Part shown: piece by piece, positions 9,281 to 17,562 of the stretch
Numbering within the stretch: position 1 is the stretch's first letter
Layout: each line of letters opens with the position of its first letter
Assembly (NCBI RefSeq): GCF_025822245.1
Contig: NZ_JACKTL010000035.1
Coordinates: 1-34,903 of the forward strand
Length of the DNA stretch: 34,903 nucleotides
Reading direction: 5' to 3'
DNA from: Mycolicibacterium hodleri
GTDB taxonomy: Bacteria; Actinomycetota; Actinomycetes; Mycobacteriales; Mycobacteriaceae
Program-made: the position numbers and the translations under genes
The notes under the pieces: model-generated
Told to the model about the DNA's origin: nothing
Database searches by the model: none
What the model saw: the letters and a program-made list of their open reading frames with translations, nothing else

Positions 9281-9316
9281 GTCTCGTCCTGCTGACAATC
9301 GAGACTGTCAGTCTCG
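9281..9316 (-). other. Nested inverted repeats at the end of hsd4A (terminator or attenuator candidate)
   Basis: Bases 9300-9316 form a perfect inverted repeat (CGAGACTG, T, CAGTCTCG) that overlaps the hsd4A stop codon. A further GTCTCG at 9281-9286 can pair with the same middle segment, so two hairpins would compete in the minus-strand transcript. CTGACA and TGTCAG (9292-9297, 9306-9311) add a third pairing. No U-tract follows, so this is not a classical terminator. Confidence 0.4.
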
Positions 9317-10228
9317 CGAGGACATCAGGCCGTTGGCGGAGAAACCCTGCTCGGGGTCACGATCAGCAAAGTAATCGGTCATCGTCGACCCGAGGTCGTC
9401 GACGGCCCAGGCGTCCGACCCGGCGGTGAAGTGCTTCTCGGCAGTCGGCGCCGCCGCCAGCGTCACGGTTGGACCATAGACGATGAAGAGCTGTCCGTTG
9501 ACCCCTTCGGCCGCCGGCGACGACAGGTATTGCACGAGGGTCACCACGTGCTCCGGTGACAGCCCGTCGATCTTGCCGTCCTCCACGGGCGGGGCGTCGC
9601 CGAAGACGTCGGCCGTCATCGCCGTCCTGGCACGCGGCGCGATCGCGTTGGCCCGGACCCCGTAGCGGCCAAGGGCTCGTGCCGCGGTCAGCGTCAGCGC
9701 CGTGATGCCCGCCTTGGCCGCCCCGTAATTGGCCTGCCCCACCGGGCCCGCCAGGCCCGCCTCCGACGACGTGTTGACGATGCGGCCGTAGACCGTTCCG
9801 CCGTTCTCCTTGGCCTTGGCACGCCAGTACGTCGCCGCGTTGCGGGTCAGCAGGAAGTGACCGCGCAGGTGCACCGCGATCACGGCGTCCCAGTCCTCGT
9901 CGGTCATGTTGAACAGCATCCGGTCTCGCGTGATCCCCGCGTTGTTCACGACGATCGACAGGCCACCGAGTCCGTCGGCGGTCGCGACCAGTTCGTCGGC
10001 CGTGCTGCGGGCACTGATGTCGCCGGCGACCGCCACGCCCTTGGATCCGGCGGCGGCGATCTCGTCGAGCACGTCCGATTGGTCGAGGGCGCCGGCGATG
10101 TCGTTCACGACGACCGTCGCGCCGACCCTGGCCAAGCCGATCGCCTCGGCCCGGCCCAGTCCCGCGGCCGCACCGGTCACCACCGCGACCAGTCCGGACA
10201 GATCCGTGGAGTCAGTCTGCGTGCTCAC
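9308..10228 (-). CDS. hsd4A: Hsd4A, SDR-family hydroxyacyl-CoA / 17-beta-hydroxysteroid dehydrogenase
   Basis: This SDR resembles Rv3502c/Hsd4A, reported to act as a beta-hydroxyacyl-CoA dehydrogenase of the sterol side chain and as a 17-beta-hydroxysteroid dehydrogenase. It has 306 residues from GTG 10228. The cofactor motif TGAAAGLG is at about 18-25, NNAG at about 95-98, and the catalytic set is Ser155, Tyr168 and Lys172 (YGAAK). The length and C-terminal extension resemble the dehydrogenase domain of peroxisomal multifunctional enzyme type 2. It follows fdxD by 13 bp and is likely transcribed with it from the KstR-controlled promoter at about 10500. The substrate is inferred from family and context. 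Confidence 0.85.
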   Translation of the reverse strand: MSTQTDSTDLSGLVAVVTGAAAGLGRAEAIGLARVGATVVVNDIAGALDQSDVLDEIAAAGSKGVAVAGDISARSTADELVATADGLGGLSIVVNNAGITRDRMLFNMTDEDWDAVIAVHLRGHFLLTRNAATYWRAKAKENGGTVYGRIVNTSSEAGLAGPVGQANYGAAKAGITALTLTAARALGRYGVRANAIAPRARTAMTADVFGDAPPVEDGKIDGLSPEHVVTLVQYLSSPAAEGVNGQLFIVYGPTVTLAAAPTAEKHFTAGSDAWAVDDLGSTMTDYFADRDPEQGFSANGLMSSRD

Positions 10229-10241
10229 TTTATGAATACCT

Positions 10242-10433
10242 CTAGTCCTTGCGAATGATGGCGGCGCGGGGGCATTCGGCCACCGACTGCTCGGCCAGGT
10301 CCTCCTGATCGGACGGCACCGGGTCGGCCTTCACCACCGCATAGTCCTCGTCGTCCAGATCGAACAGGTCCGGGGCGATACCCAGGCACACTGCGTTGCC
10401 CTCACAGCGATCACGATCGACTTCGACTCGCAT
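10242..10433 (-). CDS. fdxD: FdxD, small [3Fe-4S]-type ferredoxin
   Basis: This is a 63-residue single-cluster ferredoxin. The cluster motif is Cys10-EGNAV-Cys16 with a distant Cys54-Pro, so Asn13 occupies the place of the fourth cysteine. Actinobacterial ferredoxins with this CxxXxxC...CP pattern usually hold a [3Fe-4S] cluster and pass electrons to cytochromes P450. The start is ATG 10433, preceded by a strong GAGGAGG. The frame remains open far upstream across fadE26 on the other strand, but that is a shadow. Cyp142 in this window is a plausible partner, which is an inference; other sterol P450s may be encoded elsewhere. Confidence 0.9.
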   Translation of the reverse strand: MRVEVDRDRCEGNAVCLGIAPDLFDLDDEDYAVVKADPVPSDQEDLAEQSVAECPRAAIIRKD

Positions 10434-10507
10434 GACAACCTCCTCGAAACCCGGTGCGCACCTCCGCCCGGCGTCGGAACAGAATAACGGTGCCTGGATT
10501 CCAAGAC

Positions 10508-10521
10508 TAGAACGTGTTACA
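10508..10521. promoter_or_regulatory. Candidate KstR operator between fdxD and fadE26
   Basis: TAGAACGTGTTACA fits TnnAACnnGTTnnA. It lies in the 144-bp divergent gap, 75 bp from the fdxD start and 57 bp from the fadE26 start, so it could control both directions. The same 14-mer occurs in front of fadD19. Confidence 0.85.
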
Positions 10522-10577
10522 ACCGGGGAGGACCATGGGTCCCCCAGACACGTGCGGAAACAGTGAGGACAGCAGCG

Positions 10578-11762
10578 ATGCGGATCGGCTACAGCCCCGA
10601 GCAAGAGGACTTGCGCCGCGAGTTGCGCTCGTACTTCACCAAGTTGATGACCCCCGAGCGCGCCGAGGCACTCAGCGCGGGCGACGGCGGCGAGATGGGG
10701 CGCGGCAGCGTCTACCGCGACACCGTCAAGCAGATGGGCACCGATGGGTGGCTGACCCTCAGTTGGCCCAAGGAGTACGGCGGCCAGGAGCGCTCCCCGA
10801 TGGAGGGCCTCATCTTCAACGACGAGGCGTCGATTGCGAACGTGCCCGTGCCGTTCCTGACGATCAACAGCGTCGCGCCGACGATCATGCACTTCGGCTC
10901 CGACGAACAGAAGAAGTTCTTCCTTCCGAAGATCGCCGCCGGCGAATTGCACTTCTCCATCGGCTACTCCGAGCCCGGCGCCGGGACGGACCTGGCCGCC
11001 CTTCGCACCACCGCGGTTCGCGACGGCGACGACTACGTGGTCAACGGCCAGAAGATGTGGACGAGCCTGATCGCCTACGCCGACTACGTGTGGTTGGCGG
11101 TGCGCACCAACCCCGAGGCCAAGAAGCACCGTGGCATCTCGATGCTGATCATGCCCACCACGGCCGAGGGCTTCTCGTGGACCCCGGTGCACACCATGTC
11201 CGGCGTCGACACCAGCGCCACCTACTACCAGGACGTCCGCATCCCGGCCACCAACCTGGTCGGGGAGGAGAACGCCGGCTGGAAGCTGGTCACCAACCAG
11301 CTCAACCACGAACGCGTCGCCTTGGTGTCGGCCCAACCGATCTACGCCGCGCTCGGAGCCGTTCGCGAGTGGGCCCAGAACACCAAGGACGCCAGGGGAA
11401 ACCGCCTGATCGACTCGGAATGGGTGCAGCTCAACCTCGCCCGGGTGCACGCCAAGGCCGAGGTGCTCAAGCTGATCAACTGGGAACTCGCCTCGGCGAC
11501 CGACGAAGCCCCGTCCCCCGCCGACGCGTCGGCGGCCAAGGTGTACGGCACGGAGATGGCCACCGAGGCCTACCGGCTGCTCATGGAGGTGTTGGGGACC
11601 GCGGCGACGCTGCGCACCGACTCCCCCGGCGCGCAGTTGCGTGGCCGCATCGAGCGCATGCACCGGTCGTGCCTGATTCTGACCTTCGGCGGCGGCACCA
11701 ACGAGATTCAGCGCGACATCATCGGCATGGTCGCCCTCGGCCTGCCACGAGTGAACCGTTAA
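10578..11762 (+). CDS. fadE26: FadE26 (ChsE4), steroid acyl-CoA dehydrogenase alpha subunit
   Basis: FadE26 pairs with FadE27 as an alpha2beta2 acyl-CoA dehydrogenase that starts beta-oxidation of the cholesterol side chain at the C26-CoA stage (established for Mtb ChsE4-ChsE5). It has 394 residues from ATG 10578 (MRIGYSPEQEDLRREL), with GAGGA upstream; GTG 10563 is an alternative adding five residues. ACAD hallmarks include YSEPGAGTDLA (about 130-140), GQKMWTS (about 157-163) and FGGGTNEIQRDIIG near the C-terminus. Glu245 in NHERVAL aligns with the reported catalytic base Glu247 of the Mtb protein after a two-residue gap. fadE27 follows by 17 bp. Confidence 0.94.
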   Translation: MRIGYSPEQEDLRRELRSYFTKLMTPERAEALSAGDGGEMGRGSVYRDTVKQMGTDGWLTLSWPKEYGGQERSPMEGLIFNDEASIANVPVPFLTINSVAPTIMHFGSDEQKKFFLPKIAAGELHFSIGYSEPGAGTDLAALRTTAVRDGDDYVVNGQKMWTSLIAYADYVWLAVRTNPEAKKHRGISMLIMPTTAEGFSWTPVHTMSGVDTSATYYQDVRIPATNLVGEENAGWKLVTNQLNHERVALVSAQPIYAALGAVREWAQNTKDARGNRLIDSEWVQLNLARVHAKAEVLKLINWELASATDEAPSPADASAAKVYGTEMATEAYRLLMEVLGTAATLRTDSPGAQLRGRIERMHRSCLILTFGGGTNEIQRDIIGMVALGLPRVNR

Positions 11763-11779
11763 GGGAGCGAAGACGTCAC

Positions 11780-12877
11780 ATGGATTTCTCGACAACTGAG
11801 GCCGCTACCGATCTCGGTGGCCTCGCACGTTCCATCGTCGACGCGGTCTGCACGCCGGACCGCCAGCGTGAACTGGACAAGCAGGACGAGCGCTTCGACC
11901 GCGAGCTGTGGTCGAAGCTGGTCGACGCCGACATCCTGTCGACCACGGCACCGGAGTCGTTGGGCGGTGGCGGTTTCGGCGTTCTCGAGGAGACCGCGGT
12001 GCTGGTCGCCCTCGGTCGCCAACTCGCGGCCGTGCCCTACCTGGAGTCGATCGTGCTCGCCGCGGGCGCCCTGGCGACGTTCGGCTCGGAGTCGCTGCAG
12101 CGCGAGTGGGCCACCCCCGCGGTGACGGGCGAGAAGATCCTGACCGTCGCACTCGACGGCGACATGGGCGAGGGCCCGGTCCGGGCCCAGTCCGTCGGTT
12201 CGGGCTACCGCCTCACCGGCTCCCGGGCGCTGGTGGGTTACGGGCCGGTCGCCGACGCGTTCCTGGTGCCGGCCGAGACGGACTCCGGCACGCACGTCTT
12301 CCTCGTCTCGGCGACCGACGACGGGGTGTCGACGACGTCGCTCGACACCACCGGCCACGGCAGCGTCGGCCACCTCGACCTGCAGGCCACCGAGCTCGAC
12401 GGCAGCCGCCTCGTCGGTGGCGACGACGTGGCGTCCTGGCTCGTCACTCGGGCCACCTTGGCGCGCAGCGCCTTTCAGCTCGGCGTCCTGGAACGCGCGC
12501 TGGAGCTGACCGCGCAGTACGCGCGCGAGCGCGAGCAGTTCGACCGGCCCATCGGCAGCTTCCAGGCCGTTGGTCAGAGGCTGGCCGACGGGTACATCGA
12601 CATCAAGGGGCTGCGGTTGACGGTGACGCAGGCGGCGTGGCGGCTGTCCGAGGACCTGCCTGCCGACCTGGAAGTCGGAACGGCAGCGTTCTGGGCAGCC
12701 GAGGCGGGCCACCGGGTCGCGCACACCGCGGTGCACGTGCACGGCGGCGTCGGCATCGACGTCGACCATCCCGTGCACCGCTACTTCCTCGCCGCCAAGC
12801 AGGCCGAGTTCGCCGTGGGCGGGGCCACCGGGCAGCTGCTGCGCATCGGCCGCGAGCTCGCCGAGACACCCGCCTGA
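11780..12877 (+). CDS. fadE27: FadE27 (ChsE5), steroid acyl-CoA dehydrogenase beta subunit
   Basis: FadE27 is the partner of FadE26 in the heterotetrameric steroid-CoA dehydrogenase. It has 365 residues from ATG 11780, near the family length of about 373. The middle and C-terminal parts carry the acyl-CoA dehydrogenase fold, with REREQFDRPIGSFQAV (about 252-267), a FAD-binding segment, and VHGGVGIDVDHPVHRYF near the end. The N-terminal half is divergent, and the NHER-type base of FadE26 is not evident, consistent with one active site per alpha-beta pair. The frame is open upstream to 10514 over fadE26, but that part is not coding. Confidence 0.93.
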   Translation: MDFSTTEAATDLGGLARSIVDAVCTPDRQRELDKQDERFDRELWSKLVDADILSTTAPESLGGGGFGVLEETAVLVALGRQLAAVPYLESIVLAAGALATFGSESLQREWATPAVTGEKILTVALDGDMGEGPVRAQSVGSGYRLTGSRALVGYGPVADAFLVPAETDSGTHVFLVSATDDGVSTTSLDTTGHGSVGHLDLQATELDGSRLVGGDDVASWLVTRATLARSAFQLGVLERALELTAQYAREREQFDRPIGSFQAVGQRLADGYIDIKGLRLTVTQAAWRLSEDLPADLEVGTAAFWAAEAGHRVAHTAVHVHGGVGIDVDHPVHRYFLAAKQAEFAVGGATGQLLRIGRELAETPA

Positions 12878-12880
12878 CAG

Positions 12881-14398
12881 GTGTCCGACGACCGACCGAC
12901 CGTCACCGACCTACTCACGCCACTGGCCGACGTCACCGATCGCGGTGTGCACGAGGGTGATTCCTTCGTCTGCTGGCGCGATCACCTCCGGTCCGGAGCT
13001 CAGATCGCCGCGGCCCTGACCGCACGCATGGACCCGGCGCGGCCCATGCACGTCGGGGTGATGTTGGGCAACACGACCTTCTTTTCGTCGGTCCTGGTGG
13101 CGGCCGGCCTCTCCGGGCTGGTCACGGTGGGCCTCAACCCGACCCGGCGGGGGGCGGCCTTCGCCCGCGACGTCGCCCGCGCGGACTGCCAGTTGGTGCT
13201 GACCGACGACCTGGCCGCCCTCGGCGAGGCGATCCCCGAGGGGGTCCCCGTCGTCGACGTCGAATCAGCCTCGTGGGCAACCGAGTTGGCGGCACACCGG
13301 GACGCACCGGTCACCTTTGCCGACACGCGCCCCGACGACCTCTACATGCTGATCTTCACCTCGGGAACCAGCGGCGAGCCCAAGGCGGTCCGCGTGACGC
13401 ACGACAAGGTGGCGTTTCCGGGCACCATGCTGGCGCAGCGCTTCGGACTCGGCCCCGACGACACGTTCTATCTCGCGATGCCACTGTTCCACTCCAACGC
13501 CATCATGGCGGGCTGGGCGGTCGCGGTCGCCGCCGGTGGCTCGATTGCGTTGCGGCGCAAGTTCTCCGCGTCCCAGTTCATCCCGGACGTCCGCCGCTAC
13601 GGCGCCACCTACGCCAACTACGTCGGCAAGCCGCTGTCCTACGTGCTGGCCACCCCGCCCCGCGACGACGACGCCGACAACCCGCTGCGATTCATGTACG
13701 GCAACGAGGGTGCCCCGCGCGATCTGCCCCGCTTCGCGGCCCGATTCGGCACTTACGTCGTCGACGGCTTCGGCTCCACGGAGGGCGGCATCGCCGTCGC
13801 CCGCACGCCGGACACGCCCGACGGTTCGCTGGGACCGCTCACCGACGAGGTTGCCGTCGTCGACGTCGAGACCGGCGAACCGTGTCCCCCGGGCAAGGTC
13901 GGCGAACTGGTCAACCCGCAGGGCCGCGGCTGGTTCCGCGGCTACTACGGCGACGAGGCCGCCGAGACGGAACGCATGCGCGGCGGGATCTATCACAGTG
14001 GCGACCTCGCCTACTGCGACGACGCCGGCTACGTCTACTTCGCGGGGCGCCTCGGCGACTGGATGCGGGTCGACGGCGAGAACCTGGGCACGGCGCCGAT
14101 CGAGCGAATCCTGTTGCGCCACGACGACGTTCTCGAGGCCGCCGTGTACCCGATTCCCGACCCCGCCGTCGGCGACCGGGTGATGGCCGCGCTGGTGCTC
14201 ACCGACGGCGCGACGTTCGACGCGGATGCGTTCACGGCCTTCCTGGCCGGGCAACCGGACCTGGGTCCCAAGCAGTGGCCGTCCTTCGTGCGCATCGGCA
14301 CCACCTTGCCGCGCACCGAGACGTTCAAGGTGATCAAGCGCCAATTGTCGGCGGAGGCCTTGGACTGCACCGACCCGGTGCACGCCATCGGTCGGTAA
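12881..14398 (+). CDS. fadD17: FadD17, steroid side-chain acyl-CoA ligase
   Basis: FadD17 is an ANL-family ligase that activates steroid side-chain acids with ATP and CoA; the Mtb enzyme is reported to favour shortened (C24) side chains. It has 505 residues from GTG 12881, three bases after the fadE27 stop. Motifs are the P-loop IFTSGTSGEPKAV (158-170), FGSTEGG (about 296-302), the hinge GRLGDWMRVDGENLG (about 389-403) and LPRTETFKVIKR near the C-terminus, where the catalytic lysine is expected. It forms one operon with fadE26-fadE27. An AraC-type gene begins only 9 bp after its stop. Confidence 0.92.
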   Translation: MSDDRPTVTDLLTPLADVTDRGVHEGDSFVCWRDHLRSGAQIAAALTARMDPARPMHVGVMLGNTTFFSSVLVAAGLSGLVTVGLNPTRRGAAFARDVARADCQLVLTDDLAALGEAIPEGVPVVDVESASWATELAAHRDAPVTFADTRPDDLYMLIFTSGTSGEPKAVRVTHDKVAFPGTMLAQRFGLGPDDTFYLAMPLFHSNAIMAGWAVAVAAGGSIALRRKFSASQFIPDVRRYGATYANYVGKPLSYVLATPPRDDDADNPLRFMYGNEGAPRDLPRFAARFGTYVVDGFGSTEGGIAVARTPDTPDGSLGPLTDEVAVVDVETGEPCPPGKVGELVNPQGRGWFRGYYGDEAAETERMRGGIYHSGDLAYCDDAGYVYFAGRLGDWMRVDGENLGTAPIERILLRHDDVLEAAVYPIPDPAVGDRVMAALVLTDGATFDADAFTAFLAGQPDLGPKQWPSFVRIGTTLPRTETFKVIKRQLSAEALDCTDPVHAIGR

Positions 14399-14407
14399 CG
14401 TGAAGCC

Positions 14408-15079
14408 ATGGGTTACCGCGAGACGGCGCCACCCAGGGAACTGGCCGACCTCGTCGAGACGGCATGGGCGGCCGACGGCGGCCTCGAATCCGTGCGCGTG
14501 CTCCCCGACGGATGCATGGACCTGATCGCCGTCGACGGCCGCGTGGTGGTCGCCGGCCCGGACGTCTCGGCCCTGGTCACTTCCCGTGGCCCACAGCCCA
14601 CGAGCGGCCTGCGGTTTCGGCCGGGCGCGCTGCCACGGTTGCTCGGAGTGCCGGCGGCCCGGCTGGTGGGTCAACGTGTCGCCCTCGACGAGCTTCGGCC
14701 GGTGCGCCGCCCGGGCGGTCTGGTCGCAGTCGCGGGTGAGCTGTCCCGTCAGTCGCCACGTGGTGAGACCGCACCGTGGTCGCCGACCGCGTTGCGGCAC
14801 GTCACCGCCGCGCTGGCGGCGGGCACGCCGGTCGAGCAGGTCGCCCGCGAGGCCGGCTGGTCCAACCGCTCCCTGCAGCGGCAGTGTCAGGCCGTGTACG
14901 GCTACGGACCCGCCATGCTGCGCCGCATTCTGCGGTTTCGCCGCGCGGCCGCGATGCTGCGGGCCGGCAGGTCCCCAGCCGAGGTTGCCGCCGCCGCCGG
15001 TTACGCCGACCAGCCTCACCTGCACCGGGAGGTGCGCGCCTTCGCCGGCACCACCGTCACCACGCTGGCGTCCGGCTAG
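14408..15079 (+). CDS. AraC-family transcriptional regulator
   Basis: This 223-residue protein has a C-terminal AraC DNA-binding part (about 130-220) with two helix-turn-helix units: PVEQVAREAGWSNRSLQRQ and SPAEVAAAAGYADQPHLHRE. The N-terminal region (VLPDGCMDLI, then a short beta-rich stretch) resembles the DUF6597-type effector domain found in many such regulators. It starts at ATG 14408, 9 bp after fadD17, so it may be read with the sterol operon. Its stop codon overlaps that of the convergent VOC gene within the palindrome CTAG. AraC regulators of this type often sit next to VOC genes and may control them. I know of no counterpart at this spot in Mtb. Confidence 0.85.
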   Translation: MGYRETAPPRELADLVETAWAADGGLESVRVLPDGCMDLIAVDGRVVVAGPDVSALVTSRGPQPTSGLRFRPGALPRLLGVPAARLVGQRVALDELRPVRRPGGLVAVAGELSRQSPRGETAPWSPTALRHVTAALAAGTPVEQVAREAGWSNRSLQRQCQAVYGYGPAMLRRILRFRRAAAMLRAGRSPAEVAAAAGYADQPHLHREVRAFAGTTVTTLASG

Positions 15080-15468
15080 GGCAGTGTCGCGAAGAGGTCC
15101 ACGGAGGTGCCGTCGGGATCCTCGACCGTGGCGTAGCGCTGACCCCAGGGCGCGTCGTGGGGCGCCAGCGTGCCGGGATGCCCTGCGCCGGTGAGGGTTT
15201 CGAACATGGCGTCCACCGCGCGGGGCGCGTCGAACTCGAAGGCGATCGCGACTCGGCCGGGACCGGTCGGCGGCGTCCACCCCGCGTGCATGCCCGCAAT
15301 CACCTCCTCGGCGTCGACGGCGAGCCTGTTGCCTCCCGGCAGGGCGACCTCGACGTGCGGGCCGTCGGGATCGGGTATGTCGAGGCCGAGCAGGCGGTAG
15401 AAGTCCACGGACCGGGCGACGTCACGCGCGACGATCTCGACGACGACGGAGTGCAGTGAAGATGTCAT
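15076..15468 (-). CDS. VOC-superfamily (glyoxalase/dioxygenase-fold) protein
   Basis: This is a 130-residue single-domain VOC protein. The first beta-alpha-beta unit begins LHSVVVEIVARDVARSVDFY with LLGLDIPD, and the second half ends with the family signature ATVEDPDGTSVDLFATLP. I choose ATG 15468; the longer frame to 15627 adds an arginine-rich stretch unlike the family. The substrate cannot be read from the sequence; related proteins include lyases, dioxygenases and resistance proteins that bind small molecules. It converges with the AraC-type gene and overlaps it by 4 bp. The pair looks like a small inserted module rather than part of sterol breakdown. Confidence 0.85.
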   Translation of the reverse strand: MTSSLHSVVVEIVARDVARSVDFYRLLGLDIPDPDGPHVEVALPGGNRLAVDAEEVIAGMHAGWTPPTGPGRVAIAFEFDAPRAVDAMFETLTGAGHPGTLAPHDAPWGQRYATVEDPDGTSVDLFATLP

Positions 15469-15611
15469 GTACCGAACGCTAGGCGCCTGCGACGGCCGAG
15501 TCGTGAACGAATCGGACACGTCGGTCGACGCCCGACCACCGGCGAGCAAATGATCGTCGAGGCCGTGACACCGCGTGCGCCAACCTCGTCGGCAGCGCAC
15601 ACGGGGACGTC

Positions 15612-15629
15612 GGGTGGACATACCCACCC
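15612..15629. other. Hairpin-forming inverted repeat upstream of lipoprotein gene
   Basis: GGGTGG and CCACCC flank a 6-base spacer (ACATAC). It lies about 100 bp upstream of the lipoprotein start in the 264-bp gap between the VOC and lipoprotein genes. It may be an operator or an incidental repeat. I see nothing else certain in this gap apart from the GAGGAG ribosome-binding site before 15733. Confidence 0.3.
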
Positions 15630-15732
15630 TGAACAGGGCATGTTTTGAGCTACGCTTCGCTCCGGAATGGACAGCCTCGTCGCTCGTCGGCAGTCTCCAC
15701 CAGTGAAGTATCCGAATACGAGGAGTTAACGC

Positions 15733-16425
15733 ATGAGATCTTCGGCGCTCACCGGTGCGGCTGCTGCCGTTGCCGCCCTTGCCATCGTCGTATCCGGCTG
15801 CGGCTCGGACACCAAGACCGCGGCGTCCAGCAGTTCCCAGACGAGCAGTTCGTCGAGCGCGACGACCTCCACGGCGAGCGCGACCCCCGGGGAGGTGGCC
15901 GCCAAGAAACCGACGATCGCGGACTACATCAAGGACAACGCCATCCAGGAGACCGGGGTCAAGATGGGCGATCCCGACGCACCCGCGGTCAACCTTCCCG
16001 TGCCGGAGGGCTGGCGGGCCCTTTCGCCGGAGGAGGCACCCGAGTACGCCTACGGCGCGATCGTCTACACCGGACCGGAATTCACGGCAGATCCGCCCAA
16101 CATCGTCGCGTTGATGTCCAAGCTGAGCGGCGACGTCGACCCCCAGAAGATCATCGACCTGGCGCCCGGCGAGCTCAACAACCTGCCGGACTACAAGCCG
16201 GGCAACGAGGGTGAGACCAGCACGTTGGGCGACTACCCGGCGTACGTGCTCGGTGGCACCTACACCAGGGACGGCGCGACGCGCTTCATCGCGCAGAAGA
16301 CGGTCGTGATCCCCGCCGCCAACGGGTTGTACGTGTTGCAGCTCAACGTCGACGGGCCCAACGCGGCAGGCGACGTCCTGTCCGCCGCAACCGACAAGAT
16401 CGACGGCGACACCACAATCGGGTGA
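15733..16425 (+). CDS. LpqN/LpqT-family lipoprotein
   Basis: This is a 230-residue predicted lipoprotein. The signal peptide ends in lipobox VVSGC with lipidated Cys23, followed by a Ser/Thr-rich linker (about 26-50). The mature domain, with LPVPEGWRALSPEEAPEYAYG and paired DYPAYVLGGTY stretches, resembles the mycobacterial LpqN/LpqT/MTC28 family, thought to act at the cell envelope. The start is ATG 15733 with GAGGAG about 8 bases upstream. It stands alone between divergent VOC and convergent NMO-like genes, with only 18 bp to the latter. No KstR box lies upstream, so its tie to sterol metabolism is uncertain. Confidence 0.85.
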   Translation: MRSSALTGAAAAVAALAIVVSGCGSDTKTAASSSSQTSSSSSATTSTASATPGEVAAKKPTIADYIKDNAIQETGVKMGDPDAPAVNLPVPEGWRALSPEEAPEYAYGAIVYTGPEFTADPPNIVALMSKLSGDVDPQKIIDLAPGELNNLPDYKPGNEGETSTLGDYPAYVLGGTYTRDGATRFIAQKTVVIPAANGLYVLQLNVDGPNAAGDVLSAATDKIDGDTTIG

Positions 16426-16443
16426 CGAGACCCGTGTGGCGTG

Positions 16444-17562
16444 TCAGCCGCGGATGCCGTCCAGGCGCCGGGTGGCCGCCTCGAAACCGTTCACCAGCTC
16501 GGCCATGATGTCGGCGACGGGACGAATCTCGTTCATCCGCCCGACGATCTGGCCGACGGGCATGGCGACGGCCGTCGGGTCCTTCGCCTCGTTCATCCGT
16601 TGATGCGCCTCGCTGACGAGGATGTTCTGCAACGGCATCGGCAGCGGTTCCGGCGCGCCGTCGGCGTCCCAGGCCTCGGTCCAGCGGGACTTGAGCAGCC
16701 GGGCCGGCTTGCCGGTGTAGATCTTGCGGCGCACCGTGTCACTGGAGGTCGCGGCGAGCATGGCCTCCTGAATCACCGACACACCGGAGGAGCCCCGCAC
16801 GCCGAGGTCGTACTCGGCCGCGGTGAGGAACGCCGACCCCATCCACACGCCCTGGGCGCCCAGCGCCAGGGCCGCCGCCACCTGCCGACCCGTACCGATG
16901 CCTCCCGCGGCCAACACCGCGGCCTTGCCGTCCAGGGCGTCGACCACCTCCGGCACCAGCACCATCGACGCGATCTCGCCGGTGTGGCCACCCGCTTCGT
17001 GCCCCTGGGCGATGACGACGTCGACGCCGATGTCGAGATGCCGCAGCGCATGTTTGGCGCTGCCTGCCAGCGCGGCCACCGGGACGCCCGCGGCGTGCAC
17101 CTGGTCGATGACGTCCTTCGGCGGCGTACCCAGCGCGTTGGCGATCAGCTTGATCGGATGCTTGAGCGCCACCTCGACGTGTGACCTGGCGACCGAATGC
17201 AGCCATCCCAGAACGCCTTCGGACTTCGCCTCGTCGTCCGGCAGGGGCGGCACGCCGAGGTCGGCGAGTGTCTTGTCGACGAATTCGCGGTGCGTCTGCG
17301 GGATCAGCTTGTTGATGTCGACCGCGGAGCCCTCCGTCGGCACCTTGGCGGGCATCACGATGTCCACGCCGTACGGCTTGCCGTCGGTGTTCTCGTCCAT
17401 CCACTGCAGGACCCGCTCGAGGTCGTCGGCCTGGTTGAACCGGACGCAACCCAGCATGCCGAGACCGCCGGCGCGGGTGACCGCTGCGGCGACCTTCTCC
17501 GACGGCGTGAAGACGAAGATCGGGTACTCGATGCCGAAGCGTTCGCAGAGTTCGGTCTTCAC
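16444..17562 (-). CDS. Nitronate monooxygenase-like FMN flavoprotein
   Basis: This 372-residue protein has the NMO/2-nitropropane-dioxygenase TIM-barrel features: IEYPIFVFTP near the N-terminus, VVIAQGHEAGGHTG (about 191-204) and VLAAGGIGTGRQVAAAL, which bind FMN. The family includes IpdC of the sterol-ring pathway, so a flavin-dependent redox step on a CoA-linked steroid is possible; the true substrate is unknown. Its GTG start at 17562 overlaps the fadD19 stop by 4 bp (GTGA), so the two are translationally coupled. In Mtb, as I recall, fadD19 is followed by a PE_PGRS gene instead. Confidence 0.88.
   Translation of the reverse strand: MKTELCERFGIEYPIFVFTPSEKVAAAVTRAGGLGMLGCVRFNQADDLERVLQWMDENTDGKPYGVDIVMPAKVPTEGSAVDINKLIPQTHREFVDKTLADLGVPPLPDDEAKSEGVLGWLHSVARSHVEVALKHPIKLIANALGTPPKDVIDQVHAAGVPVAALAGSAKHALRHLDIGVDVVIAQGHEAGGHTGEIASMVLVPEVVDALDGKAAVLAAGGIGTGRQVAAALALGAQGVWMGSAFLTAAEYDLGVRGSSGVSVIQEAMLAATSSDTVRRKIYTGKPARLLKSRWTEAWDADGAPEPLPMPLQNILVSEAHQRMNEAKDPTAVAMPVGQIVGRMNEIRPVADIMAELVNGFEAATRRLDGIRG

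Noticed and set aside
10514..11779. Upstream extension of the fadE27 frame
   Set aside because: It overlaps fadE26 in another frame and is arginine-rich; ATG 11780 gives the family length.
10242..11795. Long open frame on the minus strand, 517 codons, containing fdxD at its end
   Set aside because: Only the last 63 codons look like a protein (ferredoxin with its own ribosome-binding site). The rest lies opposite fadE26 and has shadow-type composition.
13265..15280. Open frame of 671 codons on the minus strand opposite fadD17 and the AraC gene
   Set aside because: GC-rich mirror frame with no recognisable domain; fadD17 and AraC motifs on the plus strand explain the region.
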